DNA of 64,000 bases, from positions 29,073 to 93,072 of the forward strand of contig NZ_JAJQJU010000003.1 in assembly GCF_022828365.1 (NCBI RefSeq). Direction: 5' to 3'. Below, in pieces: positions 1 through 9,244 of this stretch. The translations under genes were made by a program, and so were the position numbers. The stretch's first letter is position 1, and each line of letters starts with the position of its first letter. The notes beneath the pieces are model-generated. The model made no database searches, had not been told where the DNA came from, and was given only the letters and a program-made list of their open reading frames with translations. The DNA is from Candidatus Nanosynbacter sp. TM7-087. Lineage in GTDB: Bacteria; Patescibacteriota; Saccharimonadia; Saccharimonadales; Saccharimonadaceae.

Positions 1-1002
1 AACATCCCTGCGCGCCACTAGTATGCCATCGGGCGTATTAACGACCACCACGTTGTCAAGACCGATTACCGCTACTGGTTTATCTGGTTGTTCATTGCGA
101 ATGTAAGTGTTGTCGATGTCGATAGTATGAATATTCTCGCCACGAACATAATTGTCGTTTTCGTCCTTAGCTACCGCATTGTGCAGGTCCTTGAAATTGC
201 CAATATCCATCCAGTCAAAGTCAGCCGACACTACCGCCAGCTCAGCCGCTTTCTCAATAAGAGCAATGTCAATAACTTGATTATCAAGCTCTAAGTACGT
301 CCTATTGTATTCTTCACCACCAAACTCAGCAACGGAAGCTAAGGTTTGATAATTTGACCACAAATCAGGAGCACTTCGTTTCATCTCATTCATAAAAACG
401 TCAACTGAGCCAACAAAATAGCCACAGTTCCACAAATAGTTCCCCGACTCAACATACTGCTTCGCCGTATCATAATTAGGCTTTTCTTTGAACGACTCAA
501 CATTATAAACACCCGCTCGAGCATCAATCACACCATCGCGTTGAATATAGCCAAATCCAGTCGACGGAAAAGTAGGCTCAATACCGATAAGCGTAATACA
601 GCCGCGATCACTAGAAACGCGCGCCGCCGTATCGAACGAATGAGCAAAACCTTGAATATCGCGGACGTTGTGATCGGAATGAATAAAAGCAATAGGCTCA
701 GTGTGATCGTGATTACGATTGATATAATCTAAGGCAAATATAATACAATGCGCAGTCCCTCGTCGTCCTGGCTCAATCAAAAACGCTTCATCTGGCAATT
801 CTGGCAGTTGCGCTCTAAGCGCTTCAGCGTGACTGGCTTCAGTTACCACATAAACTGTATCACCAAGCTTCCTCGCTCGATCATAAGCTTGCTGAACCAT
901 AGTACGTTCGCTAGTTAGCTCTAAAAGTTGTTTCGGTTGAGTAGAAGTTGAAAGCGGCCATAAACGCGTGCCTGAGCCACCAGCAATTATTACAGTTATC
1001 AT
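1..1002 (-). CDS. manC: mannose-1-phosphate guanylyltransferase (3' end cut by window edge)
   Basis: This gene makes GDP-mannose from mannose-1-phosphate and GTP, a donor for surface glycans. Reading the minus strand from 1002 gives an N-terminus MITVIIAGGSGTRLWPLS with the nucleotidyltransferase signature GGSGTRLWP at residues 8-16. Further on come HSDHNV, FGYIQ, and FKEKPNYDTA with NYLWNCGYF, all typical of the GMP family. The frame is open to base 1, so the C-terminus lies outside the window. There is no Shine-Dalgarno; a TATAAT hexamer ends 7 bases before the ATG, suggesting a leaderless message. It faces away from the sugar isomerase gene next door. The family call is firm; substrate preference for mannose over another hexose is inferred. 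Confidence 0.9.
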   Translation of the reverse strand, partial: MITVIIAGGSGTRLWPLSTSTQPKQLLELTSERTMVQQAYDRARKLGDTVYVVTEASHAEALRAQLPELPDEAFLIEPGRRGTAHCIIFALDYINRNHDHTEPIAFIHSDHNVRDIQGFAHSFDTAARVSSDRGCITLIGIEPTFPSTGFGYIQRDGVIDARAGVYNVESFKEKPNYDTAKQYVESGNYLWNCGYFVGSVDVFMNEMKRSAPDLWSNYQTLASVAEFGGEEYNRTYLELDNQVIDIALIEKAAELAVVSADFDWMDIGNFKDLHNAVAKDENDNYVRGENIHTIDIDNTYIRNEQPDKPVAVIGLDNVVVVNTPDGILVARRDV

Positions 1003-1009
1003 ATTACAT

Positions 1010-1015
1010 ATTATA
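1010..1015 (-). promoter_or_regulatory. -10 hexamer of manC, leaderless arrangement
   Basis: The minus strand reads TATAAT followed by 7 bases and then the ATG of the guanylyltransferase. A start site 6-8 bases below a -10 box would fall on the start codon itself. Confidence 0.55.
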
Positions 1016-1068
1016 GCGATTTAAGCACATAAATGCTATCTGTTTCTAGGTAAGAGCTTAGAGTGAAA

Positions 1069-1884
1069 TTATTCAAAAATATTCCGCACAAACAAAACGG
1101 CATCTTCTACGCGCTTCACGTTCTCACCCTGCTCGCCTGGACGCATCTCAATTGAAACAACACCGCTATAATCAATACGTTTTAACGCATCAGCTGCGGC
1201 ACGATAATCAACATCATCACGATCGTAAACCCGATCCAACATAGGAGCGCTAATATGGAAATGTTTCAATATATCGCCATTATCTTGTATTGATTTGCTA
1301 ATATCATCGCCCGCTAGAGCCATACATGCAGTATCAAGATGCAGGCCAATTCCTTCCGAGTTGATTGTGTGAACAAGTCGTGCGCCCTCATCCGCCGTTG
1401 TTATATAATCACAGTTATATTGAGGAGCATTCGGCTCGATACAAAGCATCGTATTATATTGCTTAGCGACATCACCAAGCTCAGAGAAAAAGCGATTGGC
1501 AATATTATCTGCCTCTTCTGTCGACATTCCGCCTCGCTGTCTATTCTTTGGCGAGCCGAAAACTAATCGACTAGCGCCCATATCGCCAGCTAATCGCAAA
1601 AAATCAGCGAGGTATTGACGTGTTTCATCACGAAGCTCGCTTGATTCAAACATTTTAAGATCAGGTCGCGCAAACAACATCGACTGAAAAGCTACAATCT
1701 CAATATCGTACTTCTTCCACCATTCGATATACTCATTGATCTGTTCAATAGTAGCCTTAGTTGGATCACTCCAAATCTTAGTTGGCGCAATCTCAATATA
1801 ACGCACGCCAAGCTCTTGCAGTTTCGCCGCAACGTCCGCCTCTTCTTCGTTAGTCCAGGCAATATTTGATATAGCTAATTTCAT
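1069..1884 (-). CDS. sugar phosphate isomerase/epimerase-like TIM barrel
   Basis: The 271-residue protein resembles the xylose-isomerase-like TIM-barrel family (AP endonuclease 2 fold), whose members isomerise or epimerise sugars or inositols with a divalent metal. Visible strand-end acidic and histidine residues fit the metal site: E in CIEPNAP, HLDTA, HFHISAP and, near the end, SIEMRPGEQ. There is no signal peptide, so it should be cytosolic. The message has AAGGT next to the ATG. It lies 3 bases after the epimerase gene on the same strand and is probably cotranscribed with it, which suggests a role in making a surface sugar. The exact substrate cannot be told from sequence. Confidence 0.75.
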   Translation of the reverse strand: MKLAISNIAWTNEEEADVAAKLQELGVRYIEIAPTKIWSDPTKATIEQINEYIEWWKKYDIEIVAFQSMLFARPDLKMFESSELRDETRQYLADFLRLAGDMGASRLVFGSPKNRQRGGMSTEEADNIANRFFSELGDVAKQYNTMLCIEPNAPQYNCDYITTADEGARLVHTINSEGIGLHLDTACMALAGDDISKSIQDNGDILKHFHISAPMLDRVYDRDDVDYRAAADALKRIDYSGVVSIEMRPGEQGENVKRVEDAVLFVRNIFE

Positions 1885-1887
1885 ACC

Positions 1888-2649
1888 TTACCTACTTCTT
1901 GCAACAAACTTTTTAATATCATCTAGCTCTTGTTCTTTTGTATAGAGATATTCTCCTTCACCTCCATAAACAGACGCGTATTTACTATGCATATCCCAAT
2001 ATGCAGGATTTATTCCCTCTGGCTTGTTGGTAAAATCTATGCCAAAAGCAACCTTCGCAACTTCTCGCGTACTGACTGGTGGCGTAGCAAGGTTGACCAA
2101 TGGTAAATTATTCTCCAGAGCAATGTTAATATCTCGCCAGATGTTATCAAGATTATAATATTGGTACATACCATCAGCGTGTATTTTTTCAACCATATTG
2201 TTATTCATCAGATCATAAATAACATTCTTCTTCAAACCATCACCAAATAAACCCGGCAAGCGGACAATAGTCGTGTCAAAATTCTCGCGACAGAATTGCT
2301 CAAGATAATACCTGTTAACTCCGTACGGCAATAGACCTTCTGTTTCGATAGGCGTATCTTCATTAGCACCATTTGGATTTTTATAAACTCCAACTGTTGA
2401 AATTAATACAAGTTTCTTAATTTTCGCCTTTTCGATGTGCGATATAAAATCTTCAATTTCTGCACGATCAACTTCTGGCTCTTGATTAATTCGCCACATC
2501 TCAGCACGATTCGCAGCGCTAACCACGAGATCATACTCTTTACCTTCAATATCAGATATGTTCTTACTATTATAATAATCGTCAAACTCGTGTTGGTTCT
2601 TAATATTTCCGCCAACAAATCCAGTGTATCCAATCAGTGCAGTTTTCAT
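1888..2649 (-). CDS. NAD-dependent epimerase/dehydratase-like SDR protein
   Basis: A 253-residue extended-SDR-like protein. The N-terminal Rossmann motif GYTGFVG (residues 7-13) binds NAD(P), and VVSAANRAEMWR and LISTVGVYK match the following strands. The catalytic YxxxK of the family appears here as YGVNR, with arginine in place of lysine, so the usual dehydrogenase chemistry may be altered. AGGAGG lies 9 bases before the ATG, and a TATAAT at 2672-2677 is a likely -10 box. It is the first gene of a two-gene operon with the TIM-barrel isomerase. Probable role: nucleotide-sugar modification. Confidence 0.75.
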   Translation of the reverse strand: MKTALIGYTGFVGGNIKNQHEFDDYYNSKNISDIEGKEYDLVVSAANRAEMWRINQEPEVDRAEIEDFISHIEKAKIKKLVLISTVGVYKNPNGANEDTPIETEGLLPYGVNRYYLEQFCRENFDTTIVRLPGLFGDGLKKNVIYDLMNNNMVEKIHADGMYQYYNLDNIWRDINIALENNLPLVNLATPPVSTREVAKVAFGIDFTNKPEGINPAYWDMHSKYASVYGGEGEYLYTKEQELDDIKKFVARSR

Positions 2650-2754
2650 TAATATAATTCCTCCTACATTTATTATAGTAGATTTTATATAAAAGACATA
2701 ACACTAGTTAGTATAGACATATCCCTGATATCAATTTAGAATAGTTTAGGTAAT

Positions 2755-4869
2755 ATGAATATACGTAAGACTCTAAGTAATATAAATCTTAAACGAGCGC
2801 TGCTTTTTACTGCAGTATTTGTAAGCGTCGTTTACATACTAGTTTTTGTAATTTTCGCTACACTTGCGGCATTGGGAAACGGCTTAGCTATGGATTCGTA
2901 TGCAGCCAATGGAACTTTCCAATTATACAACCCGCTCCGTCGCCTACTGGACGGTGAAGTTCTGGCACGAGATTTTCCATTCTTTCACGGAGTCGGAGTT
3001 CCACTTCTTCATTTTCCATTATTTTATATTATGGGACACAATTTATTCGCCGTGGAAGTTGCAAAATTATTAATATCGCCAATATTATTCCTCGTTTCAT
3101 CCTTTTTCTTGTTTTGGGCTTATTTTAGAAATGTTAAAAAATCCATCTTCGCAACTAGCATATTCACAATAATCTCTATTGACGCTATTGACGCTATTTG
3201 GGCAGGCAATTCTCTTCTCGGTCTCAGGACAACATTCCCGTTTATCGCTGCAGCTTTCATGTTATGGCATCCAAATTGGCAGATAATTGCTGGCAAAAAT
3301 AAAATTAACCTCTATTATCCTATTTTATATACAATTATGGGGCTTTCTGTCGCGTGCGGCACCGAACAAGGACTAGCCTTTATTCTTGCTTACGTTATCA
3401 TTAAAGCCATTCGATACATTCGCTCAAAAGAAACCACAAAGAAAAAGATAATGATGTTTTTCGGAGAGTTGTTTGGTGTGGCAATTGCAACTTACGCCAT
3501 ATTATCAATTATGACGCTCGGTCATGCACACGACGCGCTTCGTTACGCATTGATTGAAGTCCCTAAAGACCAAGGGTGGTATTTTGGGGCTCCTCCAAAT
3601 AGTTTCCTGCAATTAAATACCCTTGACCAGCTCGTCACAAAAAGAATGTTACTTTATATGCTACCTGTTATGATAGGTGGAGTTGTCGCATATATAATAA
3701 GCATAAAGAAAAAGATATTATCCAAAAAAGAATTTTCCACCTTTTCTATATTATTGCTGTATGGAATTATAGTGTTCGCCGTCTCCATAACTGGCTACTG
3801 GGCGCCTGGCGCACAACTTATACCATTAGAAAGAGCTGCAGGATCTATTCTTATAATGGTCTTAATTTACACAGCGGATAAAATAATTCAAGCAAAGAAG
3901 CCGAACGTTAATGCTATAAATAAGAAAGTTTCGTTTATAGTGTTCGGACTACTACTCGGCTGCGTAGTTGCTATTGGATACAACGCAGCAATATTCCTGC
4001 AAAAAATCAGCTGGATGCCAGTAAAACATATTATCGCTGAATCAAGAAAGGCTAGACATTCTACTGACGACTCTGAATATGTGAGCGTTGCGTGGAAAAA
4101 GCGGTTAGAGGCTTTTGCGCCGTACATTAAAAATGGTGCTAGTATCTGGTCTACTTATACCAGCGTTTATGACTCTATTCACAAGCAGAAAAACGGATCT
4201 TCGGGAGGTGAAGACTACATTATACATGCATTAGGTCCTGATAGAAGAGATAAATACACTAAAGATTTTATAGAGCAGAAACCCGATTATGTTATAACAT
4301 TAAACCCGTCATATTTCGTTTACGAAGAATGGCTATGGTCGCGTCATTGGCAATTTTACAAAGAACTTTTGAATAATTATACCGTAATTGCGACAAATGA
4401 TTCTCACGTATTATGGAAACGCCAATCTGATAGCGCAAACCAGAAAACCACGATATATCCAGAACATCGCGTGCAAAAATCCTCAAACGGAGATTACGTC
4501 ATCAATGCCGGCACTGGCAATAATATTAGAGTATTTGAGATATCTGTGCGTTACAAGGCAAAAAGCATCTTACCTATGACTTCTAAGTTGCCGAGATATC
4601 TACTGGAAATATCTGGATCGTCGCTACAGGAATATCCAATATCACTGCCACCGTATAGCACTAGTTGGAGTTTTCCGATAGCGCTAGGACCAAACGACTC
4701 ATCTGTACGAATTTCACCTAAAGCCTACAGTTTGATACCGGGAGTTTCGTTTGAAATACAAGACATATCTTACCGCGAGATGCCTGTTAAAGAAGATAAC
4801 TTATATATCTATAAGAGTAACTTCTGCCTACATAACGCCGATAAATGCGCAGAAACTAATAAACACTAA
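2755..4869 (+). CDS. large polytopic membrane protein, possible GT-C glycosyltransferase
   Basis: A 704-residue protein with a hydrophobic N-terminus (TM about residues 15-38), roughly ten further membrane spans to about residue 410, and a soluble C-terminal portion of about 290 residues. The acidic stretch soon after the first span (MDSYAANG, then ARDFPFFHG) is reminiscent of the first periplasmic loop of GT-C enzymes that use lipid-linked sugars, but no diagnostic family motif is certain. Its place between sugar-nucleotide genes and GT2 genes supports a role in glycan assembly. It is transcribed divergently from the epimerase gene. Function is inferred from context only. Confidence 0.6.
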   Translation: MNIRKTLSNINLKRALLFTAVFVSVVYILVFVIFATLAALGNGLAMDSYAANGTFQLYNPLRRLLDGEVLARDFPFFHGVGVPLLHFPLFYIMGHNLFAVEVAKLLISPILFLVSSFFLFWAYFRNVKKSIFATSIFTIISIDAIDAIWAGNSLLGLRTTFPFIAAAFMLWHPNWQIIAGKNKINLYYPILYTIMGLSVACGTEQGLAFILAYVIIKAIRYIRSKETTKKKIMMFFGELFGVAIATYAILSIMTLGHAHDALRYALIEVPKDQGWYFGAPPNSFLQLNTLDQLVTKRMLLYMLPVMIGGVVAYIISIKKKILSKKEFSTFSILLLYGIIVFAVSITGYWAPGAQLIPLERAAGSILIMVLIYTADKIIQAKKPNVNAINKKVSFIVFGLLLGCVVAIGYNAAIFLQKISWMPVKHIIAESRKARHSTDDSEYVSVAWKKRLEAFAPYIKNGASIWSTYTSVYDSIHKQKNGSSGGEDYIIHALGPDRRDKYTKDFIEQKPDYVITLNPSYFVYEEWLWSRHWQFYKELLNNYTVIATNDSHVLWKRQSDSANQKTTIYPEHRVQKSSNGDYVINAGTGNNIRVFEISVRYKAKSILPMTSKLPRYLLEISGSSLQEYPISLPPYSTSWSFPIALGPNDSSVRISPKAYSLIPGVSFEIQDISYREMPVKEDNLYIYKSNFCLHNADKCAETNKH

Positions 4870-4903
4870 CTGCGAACTGTTCTAGCAACATTATCGCAAG
4901 CGA

Positions 4904-5728
4904 CTATTTTTTAGGCTTGCGATATTTTCCAGCCACCGCACGAAGTAGTACGTTCATAACGTGCATATTCCCCTTGATTGGGCTAATCTTCGTTGGTGTC
5001 TTACCCTTCTTCGGATATGTTCGCACAACTGGCGTTTCAGCTGTTTTATACTGCTTACGACGACTACTTTCAATAGCGAGATAGTAATGAAGTTCGTACG
5101 TTTGAAATATATCACGGAATACAGCAATATCTGGATCTTTGAGCAATTTTGCGCTATAAGCACGGAATCCATTTGTCGTATCGGTATGTCTTTTTCCAGC
5201 CGCAAGACTTATCAACGGCGCGTGAATAAGATGAAGACCAACCTCCCTCGAGAGCGGCGTATTTACAGCCTTACCGCCTGGTATAAATCGTGAGCCTTGG
5301 ACGTGATCATATCCTTGGTCAAGCAATCTAATGAAGTTGGGAATTCTTTCTATGCTATCCTTGCCATTTCCATCAACGACCACAACGCCCTCATAGCCTT
5401 CAGAGAGAGCCCAAGCAAACGCCATTCTCATCTGTGCGCTCAGTTTACCCTTACCTTTTTTCGTCAATAAAGCTCGCACGTCTTGAGACTTTAGAAAATC
5501 AACTCCAAGCGATCCATCAGTACTTCCACCGTCAGCCACCACGATATCGATTTGGTCAGCTAGCGGTTTCATCTTCTGTAACTGCTTTTGGATGCGCTCT
5601 CCTTCATTGATAACAAAAACACACACGCAATATTTATGCTTCTTCTTGTTTATCTCATCAATTTCAAACTCTGGAAATTCCCATTCTGGATGCAATTGGT
5701 TTATTTTCTCAGAAGTTATTTTGCCCAT
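4904..5728 (-). CDS. family 2 glycosyltransferase (DPM1/polyprenyl-phosphate type)
   Basis: A GT-A fold transferase of 274 residues. Visible motifs are VVADGGSTDGS (nucleotide-binding) and VVVDGNGKDS at the DxD position, followed by RFIPGG and a GFRAYSA region typical of dolichyl-phosphate-mannose-synthase-like enzymes. There is no C-terminal membrane pair. The start at 5728 is chosen over an upstream ATG at 5767 because CGGAG sits 7 bases before it, overlapping the stop of the preceding gene. It is the last gene of a minus-strand run 9184-4904 (membrane protein, FAD oxidoreductase, GT2, this GT2). Its exact sugar is unknown. Confidence 0.82.
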   Translation of the reverse strand: MGKITSEKINQLHPEWEFPEFEIDEINKKKHKYCVCVFVINEGERIQKQLQKMKPLADQIDIVVADGGSTDGSLGVDFLKSQDVRALLTKKGKGKLSAQMRMAFAWALSEGYEGVVVVDGNGKDSIERIPNFIRLLDQGYDHVQGSRFIPGGKAVNTPLSREVGLHLIHAPLISLAAGKRHTDTTNGFRAYSAKLLKDPDIAVFRDIFQTYELHYYLAIESSRRKQYKTAETPVVRTYPKKGKTPTKISPIKGNMHVMNVLLRAVAGKYRKPKK

Positions 5729-5732
5729 ATTA

Positions 5733-6722
5733 TTACTCCGAAAGATTTTTTCTTTCCGTATCGGCAATAGATACCGTACTACTTAATTCATCCATCACTA
5801 TATATGAAGCATCGTCTCGCGCCTCTTTAAGTATTTTTCCAACATATTCCGCTAATACAACCAAAAACATAAATAGCAAGAAAAACATCACAGAAAGCTG
5901 TAAGGACATAGTTGTCCACCCCGCAGCCACGTCGCGCTTAAATACTGATACGCAAACAACGTATAATGCGTAAATTAGATTAATAACACTAGCACCGACG
6001 CCAACCCACGACATAGCCCTTAGCGGTTGGGTGGAGTGGCTAGCTGCTATATCTATAGCCTCCAACACTCCCGTGCGCAGTTTACGTGTCTTTACTGGGT
6101 CTACTTTCACTTCATAGCGATATTCCGCACATTTATATCCAATTTGACGAATTAAATGACGAATATGCCCATCGTGCCTATTCGTGGTAGAAACAGCTTT
6201 TACTGCGCGCCTACTGAGTGCGATAAAATATGTCGCGGCAGCAGGAATATCAACACCAAGATATCGACGGTTATACCAATAAAACGTTCGCCTACCTAAA
6301 TCATCTTTCTTTGTATGGTTAGTTGCTATTCCATTAACGATGTCGCATTTCTTGTTTTCTTCGACGATAGAAGGTATGGCGTCTATCGGGTCAATTGCTG
6401 GGTTAGTCAGTACTACATAATCTCCGATTGCCCCCTGAATCCCAGCCATAAGAGCGATATCATAGCTATATTCCCTAGATAGACGGATTAAGCGTATGCA
6501 CGGCAACACCTTCAATATATCTATTACTTCTTTTGCAACTTCTGGCTTCAATTCATTATCTATCACGATGATTTCGTAATTTTCATAACTACCACCAAGT
6601 AATTTCGATAAATCCGTTAAATATTCGCCCAAGCCAGTATAGTTACGATCAACTCCAACCACAACAGATACAAAAATATCTTGTTTCTTTACGGTTTTAT
6701 TAGTTTGCTTTTTCTTGACCAT
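5733..6722 (-). CDS. GtrB-like family 2 glycosyltransferase with two C-terminal TM helices, DxD motif lost
   Basis: A 329-residue protein with the DPM1/GtrB layout: GT2 domain (about residues 15-225) and two membrane helices (about 235-300). The segment that normally reads DADxxDPP reads TNPAIDP here, so both aspartates of the metal-binding DxD are replaced while the downstream DP is kept. Family members use this motif to bind the sugar-nucleotide metal. The protein may therefore be inactive, regulatory, or use another residue. GAGGAGG precedes the ATG, and the gene overlaps the FAD oxidoreductase gene by 23 bases. Confidence 0.8.
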   Translation of the reverse strand: MVKKKQTNKTVKKQDIFVSVVVGVDRNYTGLGEYLTDLSKLLGGSYENYEIIVIDNELKPEVAKEVIDILKVLPCIRLIRLSREYSYDIALMAGIQGAIGDYVVLTNPAIDPIDAIPSIVEENKKCDIVNGIATNHTKKDDLGRRTFYWYNRRYLGVDIPAAATYFIALSRRAVKAVSTTNRHDGHIRHLIRQIGYKCAEYRYEVKVDPVKTRKLRTGVLEAIDIAASHSTQPLRAMSWVGVGASVINLIYALYVVCVSVFKRDVAAGWTTMSLQLSVMFFLLFMFLVVLAEYVGKILKEARDDASYIVMDELSSTVSIADTERKNLSE

Positions 6723-7830
6723 ATATCCTCCTCAATTCCTCAAAAGCATCATAAATATTATCTAATTTTCCGCCCATAATACAAATATATCCATCGTTGC
6801 CAAAGTCATTTCTGAACAATATCGGACGACTATCATCGTCTTCGCTCTTCACTAAAACTGTCTTCACTTCAACGATAGATTCACGATATTTCATATTTTT
6901 CAAGGCTGGAATAAACCTCACAACATCATTATACATCTGCCTATAGTTTGATTTAAAGGGGCGATTTTTCAAATATTCATGAGTTTTGATACGCTCGGCG
7001 CTAGTATTTTCATCATCAATCCACGATTCATGTGGCGTGTAACGAACGTGTGAAAGAGTATATAAATTCTTCGAAGGAAATGGCATAATCGAGAAAAACG
7101 GACCATCCATCACCGTTATGCTAAAATCCTTAAGCTGCTGAGGTAACTCAACAAGACACATCTCGGTAATTTCATGCTTAAGTCCAACTAGCGGTAATCC
7201 AGATGCACGATGCAGTGTATTAATATTTGAGTAAGTACAGTTTAAAACAAAATCCGCTTCATAATTATCACGATCAGTAACAACATTTATTTTACCAGCG
7301 CCGCCAGCAGGCAATTCAATTTTACTGACAGATTCTCCAGTATGAATACTAATGCCCTTATATTTATTAATGCGCTCTACCAAAAGCTCTCTTAGCTTGC
7401 GTGAATTGAACGCGTATTCTTTAACCTTAAAAACCTCTTCGATTAACGACGGATTAAACATTTTTTCTATATCATGCGGAGCACGCTCAATTTCAGAACC
7501 AATCTTCTCGCAAAAATGTTCGAATTGCTTAGCGTTAACCTTTGAAAGATGCTTAGCAATTCCATAATATTTCTCAAAATTAGATACTACAGCTGGACCG
7601 TATTCATCAACAAAAACTGGGAAGTTAACAGCTGAGCGAAACCCAGTCAAAACACTGCGAGGATAATGATATCCATTATGGATGCGCGCCTGATTCACAT
7701 AAGAGGCTCTATCCATCAGCGCAGTTTCTTTCTCGATAATAATTATATTGTCCACACCAAGTTCTTCGTGCAGATATAGCGCTATCCTTAGCCCATAAAA
7801 TCCACCGCCAATAATAACTGTACTATTCAT
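6700..7830 (-). CDS. FAD-dependent oxidoreductase (DAO-like)
   Basis: A 376-residue protein that starts with the dinucleotide-binding motif IIGGGFYGLR (residues 6-15) and IIIEKE at the end of the second strand, which binds the ribose. DFVLNCTYSNIN and the late segment GGKLDNIYDAFEEL match the C-terminal FAD contact of D-amino-acid-oxidase-like proteins. It probably oxidises or reduces a sugar or amino-sugar intermediate in the glycan pathway. It overlaps both neighbours (23 bases with the GT2, 8 with the membrane protein), so translation is likely coupled. The substrate is not predictable here. Confidence 0.72.
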   Translation of the reverse strand: MNSTVIIGGGFYGLRIALYLHEELGVDNIIIIEKETALMDRASYVNQARIHNGYHYPRSVLTGFRSAVNFPVFVDEYGPAVVSNFEKYYGIAKHLSKVNAKQFEHFCEKIGSEIERAPHDIEKMFNPSLIEEVFKVKEYAFNSRKLRELLVERINKYKGISIHTGESVSKIELPAGGAGKINVVTDRDNYEADFVLNCTYSNINTLHRASGLPLVGLKHEITEMCLVELPQQLKDFSITVMDGPFFSIMPFPSKNLYTLSHVRYTPHESWIDDENTSAERIKTHEYLKNRPFKSNYRQMYNDVVRFIPALKNMKYRESIVEVKTVLVKSEDDDSRPILFRNDFGNDGYICIMGGKLDNIYDAFEELRRIYGQEKAN

Positions 7831-9184
7831 ATTTCACCGTCCTTTTTACTACATAATCAGCCCACAGTCCAATCAATACATATACAAACAATAGTAGAGG
7901 TATATAGAATATAATGCCGTTTATATGAGCGTGCGGCAATGCGTGCCCCGGCATAAGAGCAAGCCAACAAAAAGCTCCAATAACAGAGAAATTCATAGAC
8001 CAAAGGAAAGGTCGGCTGTATTTCTTACCAATAATCTTTCTGGAGCTAAGAATAATCAAATACCCAAGGATAGTCCAGAATAGAATAGACTGTATAAACT
8101 CGCCAAACATACCATTAATGTGTACGGGTAAAGTAATTGCTGGAAGTAGCAAATAATTGACGACATTTACAATAATATACTTATATGTTTTTCCGCTATT
8201 ATTAGCCATATTGTCCAGGTTAACTAATTGATTTATGAAGTTGTAAGTTTCAGGTCGTAAGATTTTAAAGTTACCGACGGCGTATGCCCTCATAGAACGT
8301 ATACCAGAAATTCCCCTATCTGACGCCCTGGCGTTTATAGCATTTGCGGCTTTATCAGATGATCCGTAATAATCAGTAAGCGACACAAAGTTTACCCAAT
8401 AAGCACCGAAAAACGCAACAACCGTAGCAGCAAACACGGGCGCCGCTTGCTTCCAAAGATTAATGATTTTCACGTTTTTATGAACTAATTCAAAGAATAT
8501 TATAGGAACTAATACGGATATAGCGATTGTCGATACGTATTCATATCCATTTAGCAGCTTGAGGAACATAGCTACAGATTCAATAATGTAAAATAGCCAA
8601 AGTTTTTTTGATTTCTTAAAATATTGATAGCCAACGAAAGATATCACAAACGGAGCTATTAGCATCGGTTCTATCCAATATATATTGCGAGCATACCCAG
8701 CAATCCAAGGACTAAACGCCAGCATTACAACAAAGACAGAAGCGGTAATTCCGCCAAACAGCGCTCTTATTTTTTGAACAACTAAGGCTAATAAAAATGC
8801 AGTAAGCACAGCCAGGAATATAGATACTCTTTTGATGTAAGCTGGGATTTTGGAGGCATCATTAGGAGATAACCCAGCTATAACCCTCGCTTGTAAACCG
8901 TATTGAGATACATAAGGTTTTACCTGAGATGGATTACAATCTTGGCTCATCATTATTTTATTGTAATCTTTACTGTCGGCTGCTATTAACGGACCTTTAT
9001 AATCATATTTATTTTTGCAATAAGCAGTTTTCTCTACTATGGCAGACGAATCTTTCTGAAAACCGTCAAACCAGCCGTTCCATAGTCCTGTTCCAAAAAA
9101 ATTACCAATAAATGATATTGATAATATAAACCAGACTACAAAAAAGAAAACTACCCCAGGTTTATTCTTACTCCACTCTTTCAT
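7823..9184 (-). CDS. polytopic membrane protein of the surface-glycan operon
   Basis: About 453 residues with a TM near the N-terminus, a periplasmic loop of about 100 residues, and some ten further membrane spans. I do not recognise a specific family; the layout (short cytosolic N-terminus, long first external loop, many spans) is seen in GT-C transferases and in lipid-linked glycan proteins. The open frame extends to 9310, but that start would overlap the divergent gene at 9245; ATG 9184 (MKEWSKNK) is preferred. No clear Shine-Dalgarno is seen, and an AT-rich TATTAT lies 10 bases upstream. It is the first gene of the 9184-4904 operon. Confidence 0.6.
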   Translation of the reverse strand: MKEWSKNKPGVVFFFVVWFILSISFIGNFFGTGLWNGWFDGFQKDSSAIVEKTAYCKNKYDYKGPLIAADSKDYNKIMMSQDCNPSQVKPYVSQYGLQARVIAGLSPNDASKIPAYIKRVSIFLAVLTAFLLALVVQKIRALFGGITASVFVVMLAFSPWIAGYARNIYWIEPMLIAPFVISFVGYQYFKKSKKLWLFYIIESVAMFLKLLNGYEYVSTIAISVLVPIIFFELVHKNVKIINLWKQAAPVFAATVVAFFGAYWVNFVSLTDYYGSSDKAANAINARASDRGISGIRSMRAYAVGNFKILRPETYNFINQLVNLDNMANNSGKTYKYIIVNVVNYLLLPAITLPVHINGMFGEFIQSILFWTILGYLIILSSRKIIGKKYSRPFLWSMNFSVIGAFCWLALMPGHALPHAHINGIIFYIPLLLFVYVLIGLWADYVVKRTVKYE

Positions 9185-9231
9185 TACAAGTATCATAATA
9201 GCACAAAATAGACTAAAGAAGCTACCTAGTC

Positions 9232-9237
9232 TATAAT
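9232..9237 (+). promoter_or_regulatory. -10 hexamer, leaderless arrangement
   Basis: TATAAT is followed by exactly 7 bases and then the ATG of the fused glycosyltransferase gene. No Shine-Dalgarno fits in the interval. Confidence 0.55.
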
Positions 9238-9244
9238 CTGAATT

